Shown: piece after piece, positions 7,389 to 15,258 of the stretch
How the letters are laid out: each line of letters opens with the position of its first letter
Numbering within the stretch: the stretch's first letter is position 1
Assembly: GCF_023638035.1 (NCBI RefSeq)
Contig: NZ_JAKRVX010000003.1
Span: 124,001 to 188,000 of the forward strand
Reading direction: 5' to 3'
DNA from: Natronocalculus amylovorans
Lineage (GTDB): Archaea > Halobacteriota > Halobacteria > Halobacteriales > Haloferacaceae
Length of the DNA stretch: 64,000 nucleotides
The notes under the pieces: model-generated
Told to the model about the DNA's origin: nothing
The model's input: the letters and a program-made list of their open reading frames with translations, nothing else
Databases searched by the model: none
Position numbers and translations under genes: made by a program

Positions 7389-7473
7389 GTGAAGTCACCT
7401 GTTGGTTGTAGATGAGTCTTGTCGGGTGTAGTAGAAAGGACGGCGTCCCAGCGCCGCCCTGTGGTGGCTTCAC
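7389..7473 (+). promoter_or_regulatory. Structured 5' leader of the zinc-ribbon/integrase operon
   Basis: GTGAAGTCACC (7389-7399) and GGTGGCTTCAC (7463-7473) pair with one mismatch to close an 85-nt structure that contains an internal GGCG-TCCCAG-CGCC hairpin at about 7444-7457. The stem ends 12 nt before the first ATG of the operon. In haloarchaea most transcripts are leaderless, so a long structured leader is unusual. It could be a regulatory leader or a recombinase binding site. Confidence 0.4.
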
Positions 7474-7485
7474 TGTTCGCAAACA

Positions 7486-7719
7486 ATGAGCCAAAGTAGC
7501 TCTGCGGGTGTGAGAACCCGCACACGACAAGATGCGCCGCCCATCAATAACCCCACTGATCGCCCATGCCCACACTGTCATATTCGATCGGCAACTGGCT
7601 TCGACGCAAACAGAAGCACCCCAAGCTGTAGGTTGTGTGCGTCGTTGCAGCGGGTCGATCGGTTCATGCTCGGTTCTGAGTTGATTACGGTTCGATCGGA
7701 GGCCGATCGGAATGAGTGA
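7486..7719 (+). CDS. Small zinc-ribbon protein, first gene of integrase operon
   Basis: This 77-aa protein contains a CPHC pair and a CRLC pair about 19 residues apart, a likely zinc ribbon, in an otherwise basic and polar chain. Its stop overlaps the next ATG by 8 nt. Integrases of the IntSNJ2 type from temperate haloarchaeal pleolipovirus SNJ2 are known to be co-transcribed with small accessory proteins needed for integration, and this gene holds that position. It may be an accessory DNA-binding factor or directionality factor. Confidence 0.6.
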   Translation: MSQSSSAGVRTRTRQDAPPINNPTDRPCPHCHIRSATGFDANRSTPSCRLCASLQRVDRFMLGSELITVRSEADRNE

Positions 7720-7999
7720 AGAGACCGATCGAGAGGAGAAACCAACGCCACCGATTCCACCGACGAGTGTCGATGTGATTCCGAACGCCGGAACCAAACG
7801 GCGTTTAGATCGAGAGGCAGTTGAGCGGTGTGATTGCGGCGGTATGGTGTGGGATGAACAGATTGCAACCGGACATTTAGTAGTCGGTAGGTGGGATGAG
7901 GCTGATTTCGATTCTGAAGAGTGGAAGCTACACACCGAGTGGGATCAGACAGAGAATGAAGTTCGGTGCGATCGCTGCGGATGGGGGTACGATTACTGA
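7712..7999 (+). CDS. Small zinc-binding protein, second gene of integrase operon
   Basis: The 95-aa protein has a disordered, proline-rich N-terminus (residues 1-30) and then a CDCGG motif near residue 40 and CDRCGWGYDY at the end, giving four cysteines that could hold one zinc ion. The final cysteine pair at the extreme C-terminus is typical of small halo zinc ribbons. Stop and next start share one base (TGATG). By position it is likely an accessory protein of the recombinase. Confidence 0.65.
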   Translation: MSEETDREEKPTPPIPPTSVDVIPNAGTKRRLDREAVERCDCGGMVWDEQIATGHLVVGRWDEADFDSEEWKLHTEWDQTENEVRCDRCGWGYDY

Positions 8000-8121
8000 T
8001 GACCATCACACAGTTTGCGTACTGCGATCGGTGTGGAACGCGACGTGAGCTCGTTCCGGTTGGTGACGGCGTGTTTGCGTGCTACTATTGTGATGCGATT
8101 GTTGGAGGTCGATCGAAATGA
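7999..8121 (+). CDS. 40-aa zinc-ribbon protein, third gene of integrase operon
   Basis: ATG at 7999 to TGA at 8119-8121 encodes 40 residues with CDRC near residue 9 and CYYC near residue 30, a minimal zinc ribbon. Its start overlaps the stop of the preceding gene (TGATG) and its own stop overlaps the integrase start (ATGA), so it is embedded in an unbroken chain of coupled genes. Tiny zinc-ribbon proteins just before the integrase are a feature of SNJ2-like modules. Confidence 0.7.
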   Translation: MTITQFAYCDRCGTRRELVPVGDGVFACYYCDAIVGGRSK

Positions 8122-9161
8122 TCGAGCCGTCTGACCTAACACCACGTCAAGCACAGCAGAATTTTCTTTCAAAACGGAAGGCAAGCAGCTCTGACTGGAC
8201 GATTCGAACGTATCGATACCAGCTCAACGAGTTCGTTCACTTTCTCGAAGAGAATGGTATCGAGACGATCGGCGAAGTGAACGGCTGGGTGATTGACCAG
8301 TATGAGCGGAAACGCCGTCAGGAGGTGAAGCCTGCAACTGTTCGCGGTGACATGGTTGCAGTGAAGCAGCTGATAGATTACTGTGTCACGATCGAGGCTG
8401 TGGACCCGACGCTACCGGAGCGGATCGACGTACCTACGCTTTCGAAAGAAGATGGCAGTAGCAGCGATCGGCTGGAAACGAAAGACGCGATAGAACTCTT
8501 GGATTTCTTCAGGAATTCAACTGCGTACTACGGAAAACCGATGCACGCAGTACTAGAGATTTTTTGGTGTGTTGGGTGCCGTCTTGGTGGGCTACAGGCA
8601 CTCGATCTCAAAGACTACATCGAGGATGGGCCGTACCTGCATTTCAAGAACCGAACTGGTACGCGGTTGAAAAATGCAAGCGATGGTGAGCGACCTGTGC
8701 AGATTAGCCCGCAGGTTGCTGATGTGCTTGATACGTACATCGCTCGAGAGCGTTGGGATGTTCGCGACGATCGCAGTCGTGAACCGTTGTTTACGTCTCG
8801 TCGTGGGCGGGCATCGAAGACAACGATTCGAAACTGGACGTACACAGCGACCTTCCCGTGTTGGTTCCGATCGTGTCCACATGGTGAGGTTCCGTCTACG
8901 TGTGAGTTCAAGCAAGTTCATCGGAAACAGAGTCAGTGCCCGTCATCGAAAGGTCCCCACGCGATCCGTACTGGATCGATCACGTGGCAGTTGAATCGTG
9001 GGATTCCGATCGAGGTGGTGTCTGAGCGAGTGAACGCGAGCCCGGATACGATCAAGCGGCATTATGATAAGGAAGAGCCGTTCGAGGAACTTGAGCAGCG
9101 GCGTTCGCAGTGGGTTCATGACCTCGATATTGATAAGGAAAATGAGAGTTTAGGTGCGTAA
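8118..9161 (+). CDS. Tyrosine recombinase/integrase, IntSNJ2-like
   Basis: The 347-aa protein has an N-terminal SAM-like core-binding domain (about 10-95) and a C-terminal catalytic domain. The catalytic residues can be read: Arg155 in GCRLGGLQALDL, His281-x-x-Arg284 in PHAIRTGSITWQL, and the nucleophile Tyr316 in RHYDKEEP. A cysteine-containing insert (CWFRSCPHGEVPSTCEFK) between the two catalytic Arg boxes may bind zinc and is a feature of haloarchaeal integrases. It is the last gene of an operon with three tiny zinc-ribbon genes. It would integrate and excise the element that includes the viral cassette. Confidence 0.9.
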   Translation: MIEPSDLTPRQAQQNFLSKRKASSSDWTIRTYRYQLNEFVHFLEENGIETIGEVNGWVIDQYERKRRQEVKPATVRGDMVAVKQLIDYCVTIEAVDPTLPERIDVPTLSKEDGSSSDRLETKDAIELLDFFRNSTAYYGKPMHAVLEIFWCVGCRLGGLQALDLKDYIEDGPYLHFKNRTGTRLKNASDGERPVQISPQVADVLDTYIARERWDVRDDRSREPLFTSRRGRASKTTIRNWTYTATFPCWFRSCPHGEVPSTCEFKQVHRKQSQCPSSKGPHAIRTGSITWQLNRGIPIEVVSERVNASPDTIKRHYDKEEPFEELEQRRSQWVHDLDIDKENESLGA

Positions 9162-9638
9162 TCATGGATATCAGATTTTTGGTAGGTCAGAAAACGGGAG
9201 GTAGAGGGTTTGAGGGTGTTGATAATGGTGTTGGGGGGTGTCCCTCCGTCCCCATTCCGTTGTTAAAACTTTGTTGACCCTTAGGTTAGTCCTAACCGAT
9301 TCTACAGTACTAACTCTTTCGGGGGTTGATGGTCCCGCTCCGTAGCTGAGTGTGAATAGCCCGCGCTGTACGGACCATTGATGTCAGTTATGTACTATAC
9401 GTACGTTCGGAGAGCCCGTACATGACTCGCTGAGCTGGGCGCTCAGCATGCCAAGGGAGCCGATCGCATCTGCGATCAGTCCGTTCAAAAAGTCATGTAT
9501 TCAGTACGCAGCGAACAAATTTGTCTTACAAATCAACCAAACAATAATACCGTATGTCGTATAAAGATCCGTTTTAGTTGTTCTATCGACAATACAGACG
9601 ATCCGCGATTTTATTTTCCTTTCACTCGCCTATTATGT
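9162..9638. other. 477-nt gene-free stretch after integrase, possible attachment region
   Basis: No gene or tRNA is recognised. It contains a GGTTAG-TC-CTAACC palindrome (9284-9297), a 7-bp inverted repeat ATGGTCC/GGACCAT (9329-9335 and 9372-9378), ATGTAC/GTACAT arms around a CGTACG core near 9390-9425, a CTGAG/CTCAG hairpin near 9432-9448 and a GATCGCA-TC-TGCGATC palindrome near 9463-9478. Density of inverted repeats just past an integrase gene suits an attachment or recombinase binding site. The matching second copy would lie outside the window. Confidence 0.4.
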
Positions 9639-10385
9639 ATGGATCGATCGGGACCACCTATCTACACTCTCTCTCACCAAGTTCATACCATCCGACAGCT
9701 TCGATCGATCATTGGCACACTCATCTCGATCACGTTGCGACTTGTGGTTGTTGTTGCGGTATCGCTTGCAATTGTACTTGCAGCAGGTGGGTTCGATACC
9801 ACCCAACTGCCAGCAGTTGAACTCGATACGGAGTCGAATCCGTTAGCACCAGCTACTGAACGACCGGCAGATCAACCGGACACGCAACCACAGCCAACCG
9901 TCTCAGAGGTTTCTGAGTCACGTATTGAACAAGAGATCCATGATGTCGTTAATCGTGAGCGGGAAGCCGAAGGAGTAGATCCGGTGACATTCGATACTGA
10001 TCTCAGAGAGATCGCACGGTATCACTCCACGCGCATGGCAACAGAGGACTTTTTTGCACATACGGCACCGGATGGAGAAACGCTGGGCGATCGGTACCAA
10101 CGGTTTGGCTACCGCTGTCAGGTCTCTTCGGATGACGGCTGGTATCGAACGGGAGGAGAGAATCTTGCACAAACATGGTATGACCAACCGATCGCAACGG
10201 ATGATGGAACGGTCGTCCATGAATCAGAATCTGATATTGCGGAGGGTGTTGTCACCCAGTGGCTCAACTCGCCAGGCCACAGGGATAATATGCTCGATGA
10301 GCATTGGGAGGGTCAAGGGATTGGTGTGGTCGCGATTGAAACTGACGACGGCATCAAAATATTTGCAACGCAGAACTTCTGTTAG
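9639..10385 (+). CDS. CAP-domain (SCP/PR-1 family) extracytoplasmic protein
   Basis: From the ATG at 9639 the 248-aa protein has a hydrophobic signal anchor at about residues 31-51, a proline/threonine-rich linker at about 60-90 and a CAP domain to the end. Visible motifs are RYHSTRMATEDFFAHTAP, GENLAQTW, WLNSPGHRDNML and the terminal FATQNFC. CAP proteins are secreted; in prokaryotes the role is mostly unknown, with proposed binding of lipids or cell wall components. The longer frame from 9495 adds a non-halophilic N-terminus and is rejected. It is probably the first chromosomal gene right of the element. Confidence 0.85.
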   Translation: MDRSGPPIYTLSHQVHTIRQLRSIIGTLISITLRLVVVVAVSLAIVLAAGGFDTTQLPAVELDTESNPLAPATERPADQPDTQPQPTVSEVSESRIEQEIHDVVNREREAEGVDPVTFDTDLREIARYHSTRMATEDFFAHTAPDGETLGDRYQRFGYRCQVSSDDGWYRTGGENLAQTWYDQPIATDDGTVVHESESDIAEGVVTQWLNSPGHRDNMLDEHWEGQGIGVVAIETDDGIKIFATQNFC

Positions 10386-10412
10386 CGGTAGCCCACCGCT
10401 GCTGGGGCGTCG

Positions 10413-11225
10413 CTACTGACGCTGTCTTCGCTGTGCACTGACGGTTGTTTCTGCGTATCGCACGGTCAGGTATACGGTGACTGCAAGTGAAAACAAGGCC
10501 GCAGTGACAGCAGTGACAGGGAGCCACCCGCCAAGCTCTGCCACAGAGAGACTGGTGTATAGCTCTACATATGGAAGCACAAGCCCCACAATAAACAGTA
10601 TTGTTCCACCGACAACAAGGATACTGCCCCATTCACGGTTCCCAACTGTCACACTGAGTGCAGTCCCTGCAAGCATGAAGACAACGTATGGCAGAATTCC
10701 AAAGAGCCAGACAAGTTCAGTTGTCTCTCCAATGCTTGGTCCACTGGCCACCGACTCGCTTCCCGGAAGAAGCCCTGTCTGAAGAATGTATGTCCGTTCA
10801 TCGTAGGTAACGAATGTAAAAATCTCGCTCGCTGAACCTACACCGTATGTGAAATCGGTCGGTGCGTCCCGTGTCGTATCACAGGTGAGGAGCCATGGCT
10901 CACAGACCTGTAATTCATACTGGCTCCACCCATCATCCCCTTCGCTTGCATTGATGGTCTGTAAGAACACAGCAGCACCAGCAGGTGTTAATTCGGAGAT
11001 ATCAATCGAATCATCCGGATCAAGATCGTATAACTCAACCGTTTCAGCGAATCGAGAATCATCCTCTGACACCGCAAAGTGTGTGTACTCTCCAGCATCA
11101 CCATCAACATATGGGCCAGCAAAGAACGGATGCGGAGCGAGTACTGCGGCAAACAAACAGAGCCCAACGAGTACTGCCGCGCCAATAAGTATTCGATCTG
11201 CACGCTCAAACGGGAGTGAGACCAT
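10413..11225 (-). CDS. Haloarchaeal four-helix membrane protein, unknown
   Basis: Starting at ATG 11225, the 270-aa protein has one helix at about residues 10-28, a roughly 130-residue acidic extracytoplasmic domain with a CxxxxLLTC pair (possible disulfide), and three C-terminal helices at about 165-255. I do not recognise the family beyond a general memory of similar halo proteins. It lies downstream of the pteridine operon in the same direction but with a 47-nt gap that leaves room for its own promoter. Confidence 0.65.
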   Translation of the reverse strand: MVSLPFERADRILIGAAVLVGLCLFAAVLAPHPFFAGPYVDGDAGEYTHFAVSEDDSRFAETVELYDLDPDDSIDISELTPAGAAVFLQTINASEGDDGWSQYELQVCEPWLLTCDTTRDAPTDFTYGVGSASEIFTFVTYDERTYILQTGLLPGSESVASGPSIGETTELVWLFGILPYVVFMLAGTALSVTVGNREWGSILVVGGTILFIVGLVLPYVELYTSLSVAELGGWLPVTAVTAALFSLAVTVYLTVRYAETTVSAQRRQRQ

Positions 11226-11272
11226 ACAACTAGTTGGGAAGAACCTAACAAATTGGTTGCGCAATGAGCGAC

Positions 11273-11677
11273 TCAGATTTCTGTGGTAAATGACGCATAC
11301 GCCTCATCATCTTCCCACAGTCGAACCGTAATCTGCGTTGGAACATCAACTGCTGTTGACTCAAGAATCTCTTCACACACAATCCGAGAAAAATGCTCGA
11401 CACTCGGGTTCAACCCCGAAAATGGTGGTAACTCGTTGAGGGTCTCATCGCCATATGTGTCAACGATCGCATCCATGGCTTCTTTGATTGCATCAATGTC
11501 TACCAGATAGCCATACTCATTCAGTCTATCACCACTGAATGTTACTTGCAAGCGGAACTGGTGTGAGTGGAGCTCCCCTTCTGGACCTGGGTTTGGGACC
11601 GTCAGAAAATGTTGCGCGATGAATGATCGTTCAACAGAGACTCGATACGTGCCTGTGGCAGCCTCAGTTGTAGACAT
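11273..11677 (-). CDS. 6-pyruvoyl-tetrahydropterin synthase/QueD-like protein
   Basis: The 134-aa protein starts at ATG 11677 (the far longer open frame runs into the neighbouring dehydrogenase and is not real). It has the T-fold signature: FIAQHFLTV (first metal His), ELHSHQFRLQV (second and third His) and LVDIDAIKEAMD, with a later ELPPFSGLNPSVEHFSRIV block. The catalytic Cys of classical QueD is not evident. It is the third gene after GTP cyclohydrolase III and an MDR dehydrogenase, so it likely acts on a GTP-derived pyrimidine or pterin. Confidence 0.8.
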   Translation of the reverse strand: MSTTEAATGTYRVSVERSFIAQHFLTVPNPGPEGELHSHQFRLQVTFSGDRLNEYGYLVDIDAIKEAMDAIVDTYGDETLNELPPFSGLNPSVEHFSRIVCEEILESTAVDVPTQITVRLWEDDEAYASFTTEI

Positions 11678-11717
11678 ACTGCTACTATGGGCCACAGATT
11701 GAAAATAGTATGCAGCG

Positions 11718-12743
11718 TTAGTAGTGGAATCTGACACCAATCGCATCAGCTGGGGACCGATCAAGCGTCTCATACGCTTTTGGTGCATCATCAAATGGCA
11801 TCGAGAGCAGTTCAAGGCTCGTTTCATCAAGTGTTGAGAGCTGCTCCCAGACAACGTCGAAACGTCTATCAGCAGTCCATCGCCCCCGAAGTGCAGGGTC
11901 GATCGTACTGACTTGACTTGCTTGCAATGAGATTCGGCTTCGGTGGAACCGACCTCCAAGAGAGAGTGAGACATCCTTATTGCCGTACCACGACCCAATA
12001 ATAACCCGCCCGTCGTAGCCAGTTACCTCAACTGCACTATCAAGCGCAGCAGGATTTCCAGACAGCTCATAACAGAGGTCACAGCCAGCAAGCTCACTGT
12101 CGGCGTTTTTCGGGAGCATAATTGTGTCTTGTAGTTCAGCAGGATGAATGCTTACATCTGCACCACACTGTCGCGATTGCGATCGGCGAGCAGAGATCGG
12201 ATCCACGGTAATGAGCCTGGACAACGGAAATGATGAAAGCACTGTCGTCAAGAGCAACCCAACCAAGCCTTGCCCGAAAACAACCACTTCCTCACCGATT
12301 TTCGGTGCCCCGTCATGTGCAAGCGAGATTGCGGTTTCCATTGTTGGCAGTAGCGATGCGACTGCTGGTTCGATCTCATCCGGCACCGGTCGAAGCACAT
12401 CCGGTGTAGCGACAAAATGGCTCTGATGCGGCTGAAACCCAAATACCTGTGTGCCGAGCCATGAGGAAGAGACGTGCTCACCGACAGCAGTAACAACACC
12501 AACTGCAGCATACCCGTACTGAAGCGGATATGAGAGCGAGCCATCCAGCGAGTCGATCGAGAGATCGGCTGGAAGGTCTGTTGGCGCGTCGCCACGATAA
12601 ATCAGTAGCTCTGTCCCCGGGCTGACCGCTGAAACGCTGGTTTCGACGAGCACCTCTCCAGCCGCTGGTGTTGGTTGCTCCTCTTCTCGAAGTTCTGCCG
12701 ATCGCGGGGCAGTGAAGTACAGTGCCCGGCGAGATTTACTCAT
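11718..12743 (-). CDS. MDR-family (alcohol dehydrogenase-like) oxidoreductase without zinc ligands
   Basis: The 341-aa protein follows the medium-chain dehydrogenase plan: GroES-like N-terminal domain (VETSVSAVSPGTELLIYRG) and a nucleotide-binding domain with VVFGQGLVGLLLTTVL at about residue 152. The Cys and His ligands for catalytic zinc are missing (SPGTE replaces the usual C-G-T-D), as in zinc-independent members. Start and the previous gene's stop share a base (TGATG), so it is co-translated with GTP cyclohydrolase III. Its substrate is unknown; context argues for a reduction in a pyrimidine/pterin route. Confidence 0.8.
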   Translation of the reverse strand: MSKSRRALYFTAPRSAELREEEQPTPAAGEVLVETSVSAVSPGTELLIYRGDAPTDLPADLSIDSLDGSLSYPLQYGYAAVGVVTAVGEHVSSSWLGTQVFGFQPHQSHFVATPDVLRPVPDEIEPAVASLLPTMETAISLAHDGAPKIGEEVVVFGQGLVGLLLTTVLSSFPLSRLITVDPISARRSQSRQCGADVSIHPAELQDTIMLPKNADSELAGCDLCYELSGNPAALDSAVEVTGYDGRVIIGSWYGNKDVSLSLGGRFHRSRISLQASQVSTIDPALRGRWTADRRFDVVWEQLSTLDETSLELLSMPFDDAPKAYETLDRSPADAIGVRFHY

Positions 12744-13522
12744 CAGTCGCCACTTGCGTGTGCTTTTGAGCCTGCAAACTCGACGGTTGTGCCGTCAAAT
12801 CGACAGTCCTCAAGCGCATGTTTTGCAGCGATCCCTGCTTCATGTGGTGACTTGCCATTGCCAATTCCAACCTTTAGTTCGACGTTGACATCACTACGGA
12901 CGTGATCAATCGCCGCTTGGTACTCTGTCGATGTAAGCGATGGGCAGACGGCGATGATGTTGTCTCCACCAACAAAGAAGGACAGTGCACCATGTTCGGT
13001 CCGCATATACTCCATCAGGGAGGCATAGCTTCGCTCGATATGGATGAATGAGTCATACTCGTTCATCTGGTCTGTGTAGCGCCCGGTTGCATCATTGACA
13101 TCAAAGTGCGCGATATGGATCTCCTGCACATCCTCTTCAGGGAGGAATGTGCCGCTCAGAACCTCTGTTCGGTCTTTATCCTGTGCGCTGCCTGCTGCTT
13201 GAATGTGTTCGGTTGCCTCATCGAGTGCAACCGCAGGTGTTGCTCCGACACCGACACCAAGACTGATCGTTACCGGATATCGATTGCGGATACTTTCCTG
13301 TAGGATTCTGTGTTCTTCTCTGTCGATCCCGTTTGTGACGGCGACCATATTGTCAAACCGTGTGTAGAATACGTACCCATTCCGACCACCAATGAACTGT
13401 GCAATATCTGCGAAAAGCCGGGATTGGAGGGTCTGAAGATCCATCTCTCTGCGGGGCTCGGGAGTTACTGTCCATGGGCCGTAGTTATCGATCTGAATGA
13501 GCGTCAACTGGGTAGTTGTCAC
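12743..13522 (-). CDS. gch3: GTP cyclohydrolase III (archaeal, FAPy-forming)
   Basis: The 259-aa protein begins at a GTG codon (13522) and reads TTTQLTLIQIDNYGPWT, the typical family opening. Two related halves resemble GGDEF-type nucleotide cyclases: FTRFDNMVAVTNG then SLGVGVGATPAVALDEA, and later FFVGGDNIIAVCPS then KVGIGNGKSPHEAG. The enzyme converts GTP to 2-amino-5-formylamino-6-ribosylaminopyrimidinone phosphate, the first step of archaeal riboflavin and F420 chromophore synthesis. It leads an operon with an MDR dehydrogenase and a PTPS-like gene. Confidence 0.92.
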   Translation of the reverse strand: MTTTQLTLIQIDNYGPWTVTPEPRREMDLQTLQSRLFADIAQFIGGRNGYVFYTRFDNMVAVTNGIDREEHRILQESIRNRYPVTISLGVGVGATPAVALDEATEHIQAAGSAQDKDRTEVLSGTFLPEEDVQEIHIAHFDVNDATGRYTDQMNEYDSFIHIERSYASLMEYMRTEHGALSFFVGGDNIIAVCPSLTSTEYQAAIDHVRSDVNVELKVGIGNGKSPHEAGIAAKHALEDCRFDGTTVEFAGSKAHASGD

Positions 13523-13651
13523 AATACGACACTATACGTACTGCATCACATAGTGTCTTTCCGTTTTTGTGTTGTATACCGATATCGGAACGGTTAATTT
13601 CATCAACAAAATGATCGGCGGATTGAATGGATCGTAGCACGTACATTGACT

Positions 13652-14437
13652 ATGAATTATCGGGCAGTAATTTTTGATGTTGATGGCACGATCGTGCGCG
13701 GGGACACACCAATTGACGGTGCACGTGTTGGTCTGGAAACTGCCGAAGATGCAGGACTCAACCGGCTGTTCGTTTCGAACAATCCAACAAAAATGCCTCC
13801 CGCATATCAAGCCCGGCTCGCACATGCTGGTGTTACTGTTACTGGTGATGATGTCATTACTGCGGGCACTGCAACAACAACATACCTCTCTGAGTTTCAT
13901 GCGAATGAGGACATCTTTCTGATCGGTGAACCGGGCGTCTCCACGCAGTTTGAAGAGGCCGGACTCTCCCAGACCGAATCGGTTGAGCAGGCAGAAACGC
14001 TCGTTGCGTCGATCGATTTCAACTTCTCGTACCAAGATCTACAGGATTCGTTGACAATTCTCAAAGACCCGTCGATCCCGTTCATTGGGACGGACCCGGA
14101 TATTATCATCCCGACTGATCACGGAGACATCCCTGGCTCTGGAGCAATTATTGGTGCGATCGAGAACGTCACCAACCGCAGCGTTGAGCAGATCTGTGGA
14201 AAACCGTCACCATACACGGCGCAACTCGCACTCGATCGGCTCGGAAATCCCGATCCAAGCGAGTGTCTTGTAGTGGGCGATCGACTTGACACAGACATTC
14301 TGTTGGGTAAAAACGCAGGAATGACCACCGTGCTCGTCAAAACCGGCGTGACAGACAATACGACGCTCTCTGAGAGCGATATTCAACCGGACTATGTTCT
14401 TGAGTCGCTTGCTGAGTTCGATCGCGTTCTCTACTAA
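13652..14437 (+). CDS. HAD-superfamily hydrolase, NagD type
   Basis: The 261-aa protein from ATG 13652 starts MNYRAVIFDVDGTIVRGD with the nucleophile Asp9 and acid/base Asp11, followed by the second motif FVSNNP, the C2 cap of NagD-like phosphatases, and the late motifs GKPSPYT and VVGDRLDTDILLGKNAG. The physiological substrate is probably a sugar or glycerol phosphate or a nucleotide; sequence does not tell. A TTG two codons earlier is possible but less likely. It is divergent from the gch3 operon. Confidence 0.9.
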   Translation: MNYRAVIFDVDGTIVRGDTPIDGARVGLETAEDAGLNRLFVSNNPTKMPPAYQARLAHAGVTVTGDDVITAGTATTTYLSEFHANEDIFLIGEPGVSTQFEEAGLSQTESVEQAETLVASIDFNFSYQDLQDSLTILKDPSIPFIGTDPDIIIPTDHGDIPGSGAIIGAIENVTNRSVEQICGKPSPYTAQLALDRLGNPDPSECLVVGDRLDTDILLGKNAGMTTVLVKTGVTDNTTLSESDIQPDYVLESLAEFDRVLY

Positions 14438-14461
14438 TTATCATGTGAGGTATTAACTAGC

Positions 14462-14473
14462 ATATATTTTTAT
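14462..14473 (+). promoter_or_regulatory. TATA box of the 42-aa gene
   Basis: An A/T-only run TATATTTTTATA is centred about 28 nt before the ATG at 14496. That spacing fits a leaderless haloarchaeal transcript and supports the short gene. Confidence 0.5.
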
Positions 14474-14495
14474 ACTAGTCGACAAATGTGTTCGT

Positions 14496-14624
14496 ATGGA
14501 GTCGAACCATTCACCGTACGTCTTCCGTGACGAACGCGAGCCAACGCCTCAATACCATGTGTCGGAAACAGATGTCGTAATTGTTGATGGGGCCGCAATG
14601 ACGTATCGAGCGTACCGTCGCTAA
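14496..14624 (+). CDS. 42-aa haloarchaeal protein, unknown
   Basis: The frame MESNHSPYVFRDEREPTPQY then SETDVVIVDGAAMTYRAYRR ends at TAA 14622-14624. A strong TATA element at the leaderless distance and the biased composition (acidic middle, basic Arg-rich tail) suggest a real gene. I do not recognise the function. It lies in the gap between the HAD hydrolase and the convergent OsmC gene. Confidence 0.55.
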   Translation: MESNHSPYVFRDEREPTPQYHVSETDVVIVDGAAMTYRAYRR

Positions 14625-14682
14625 GCGTTCGCTATTGGTTGCGTCTGCTGCACAAAAGAAAGTTGAACTGGTGTCGGAGCCG

Positions 14683-15081
14683 TTAGAACGCGTTACCGTG
14701 GACGTCGATCGATGCGTGAAGCTCCGGTTTGAGTGCTGCGTGAACGTGACAGATTCCTTCTGCTCGTTCGACGATTGCAGCGAACTCCTCATCTGAGAGA
14801 TCCGCTTCAACGTGCATTGTAAACCGAATTGCAGAGAGATCATCCCCGTCATCAAGGTCTGCTTCTGCATCGATCTGGATCTTTCCAAGATCGTCAACGC
14901 CTTCTTTTTGGCCACCAACGCGGAACGCAGGGAGGAAACACGCCGCATAGTCTGCGACGAGCACAGCATTCGGATTTGGACCGGCTTCATCAAGTGCGTC
15001 AATTGACAGTTCAAACTCGCCAACTTGGCTCGTGCTTGCGTATCCTTCTTCGCTTACGGTGGATGTTTCAATGTCGCTCAT
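14683..15081 (-). CDS. OsmC/Ohr-family protein
   Basis: The 132-aa protein shows the OsmC fold pattern with two conserved cysteines: one in ADYAACFLPAF near residue 48 and one in AEGICHVHAALK near residue 110. These are the peroxidatic and resolving cysteines of organic hydroperoxide reductases. The Arg and Glu residues around GQKEGVDDLG fit the active site. It would detoxify organic peroxides in the cytoplasm using dithiol reductants. It is a single gene between convergent neighbours. Confidence 0.85.
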   Translation of the reverse strand: MSDIETSTVSEEGYASTSQVGEFELSIDALDEAGPNPNAVLVADYAACFLPAFRVGGQKEGVDDLGKIQIDAEADLDDGDDLSAIRFTMHVEADLSDEEFAAIVERAEGICHVHAALKPELHASIDVHGNAF

Positions 15082-15258
15082 AGCGTTTACACTAATGTCT
15101 GCATCCGTCCTAAAGCTTGCTCAAGCGGTTCCGTCTCTTACTAACAGAACATACAAGTGTCTGTGTGTATCCACCAAATCTGCTTGTAAGCGTGTCAATA
15201 TAAATACAAAAATATTCAGTGTTTACGATCGTCTGTGGGCAGTGCTACCCACAGTTAT

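Noticed and set aside
7348-8009. Two long minus-strand frames opposite the zinc-ribbon genes
   Set aside because: Their products are Ser/Arg-rich and basic, unlike haloarchaeal proteins, while the plus strand shows a coupled operon with Cys motifs.
8592-8994. Open frames opposite and within the integrase
   Set aside because: The integrase catalytic motifs fix the reading frame; the others are Arg-rich shadows.
9301-9400. tRNA gene as integration target next to the integrase
   Set aside because: No cloverleaf or T-loop GTTC-AATC pattern can be folded here.
11678-11998. N-terminal extension of the PTPS-like gene
   Set aside because: It overlaps the end of the MDR gene in another frame, and the family starts at ATG 11677.
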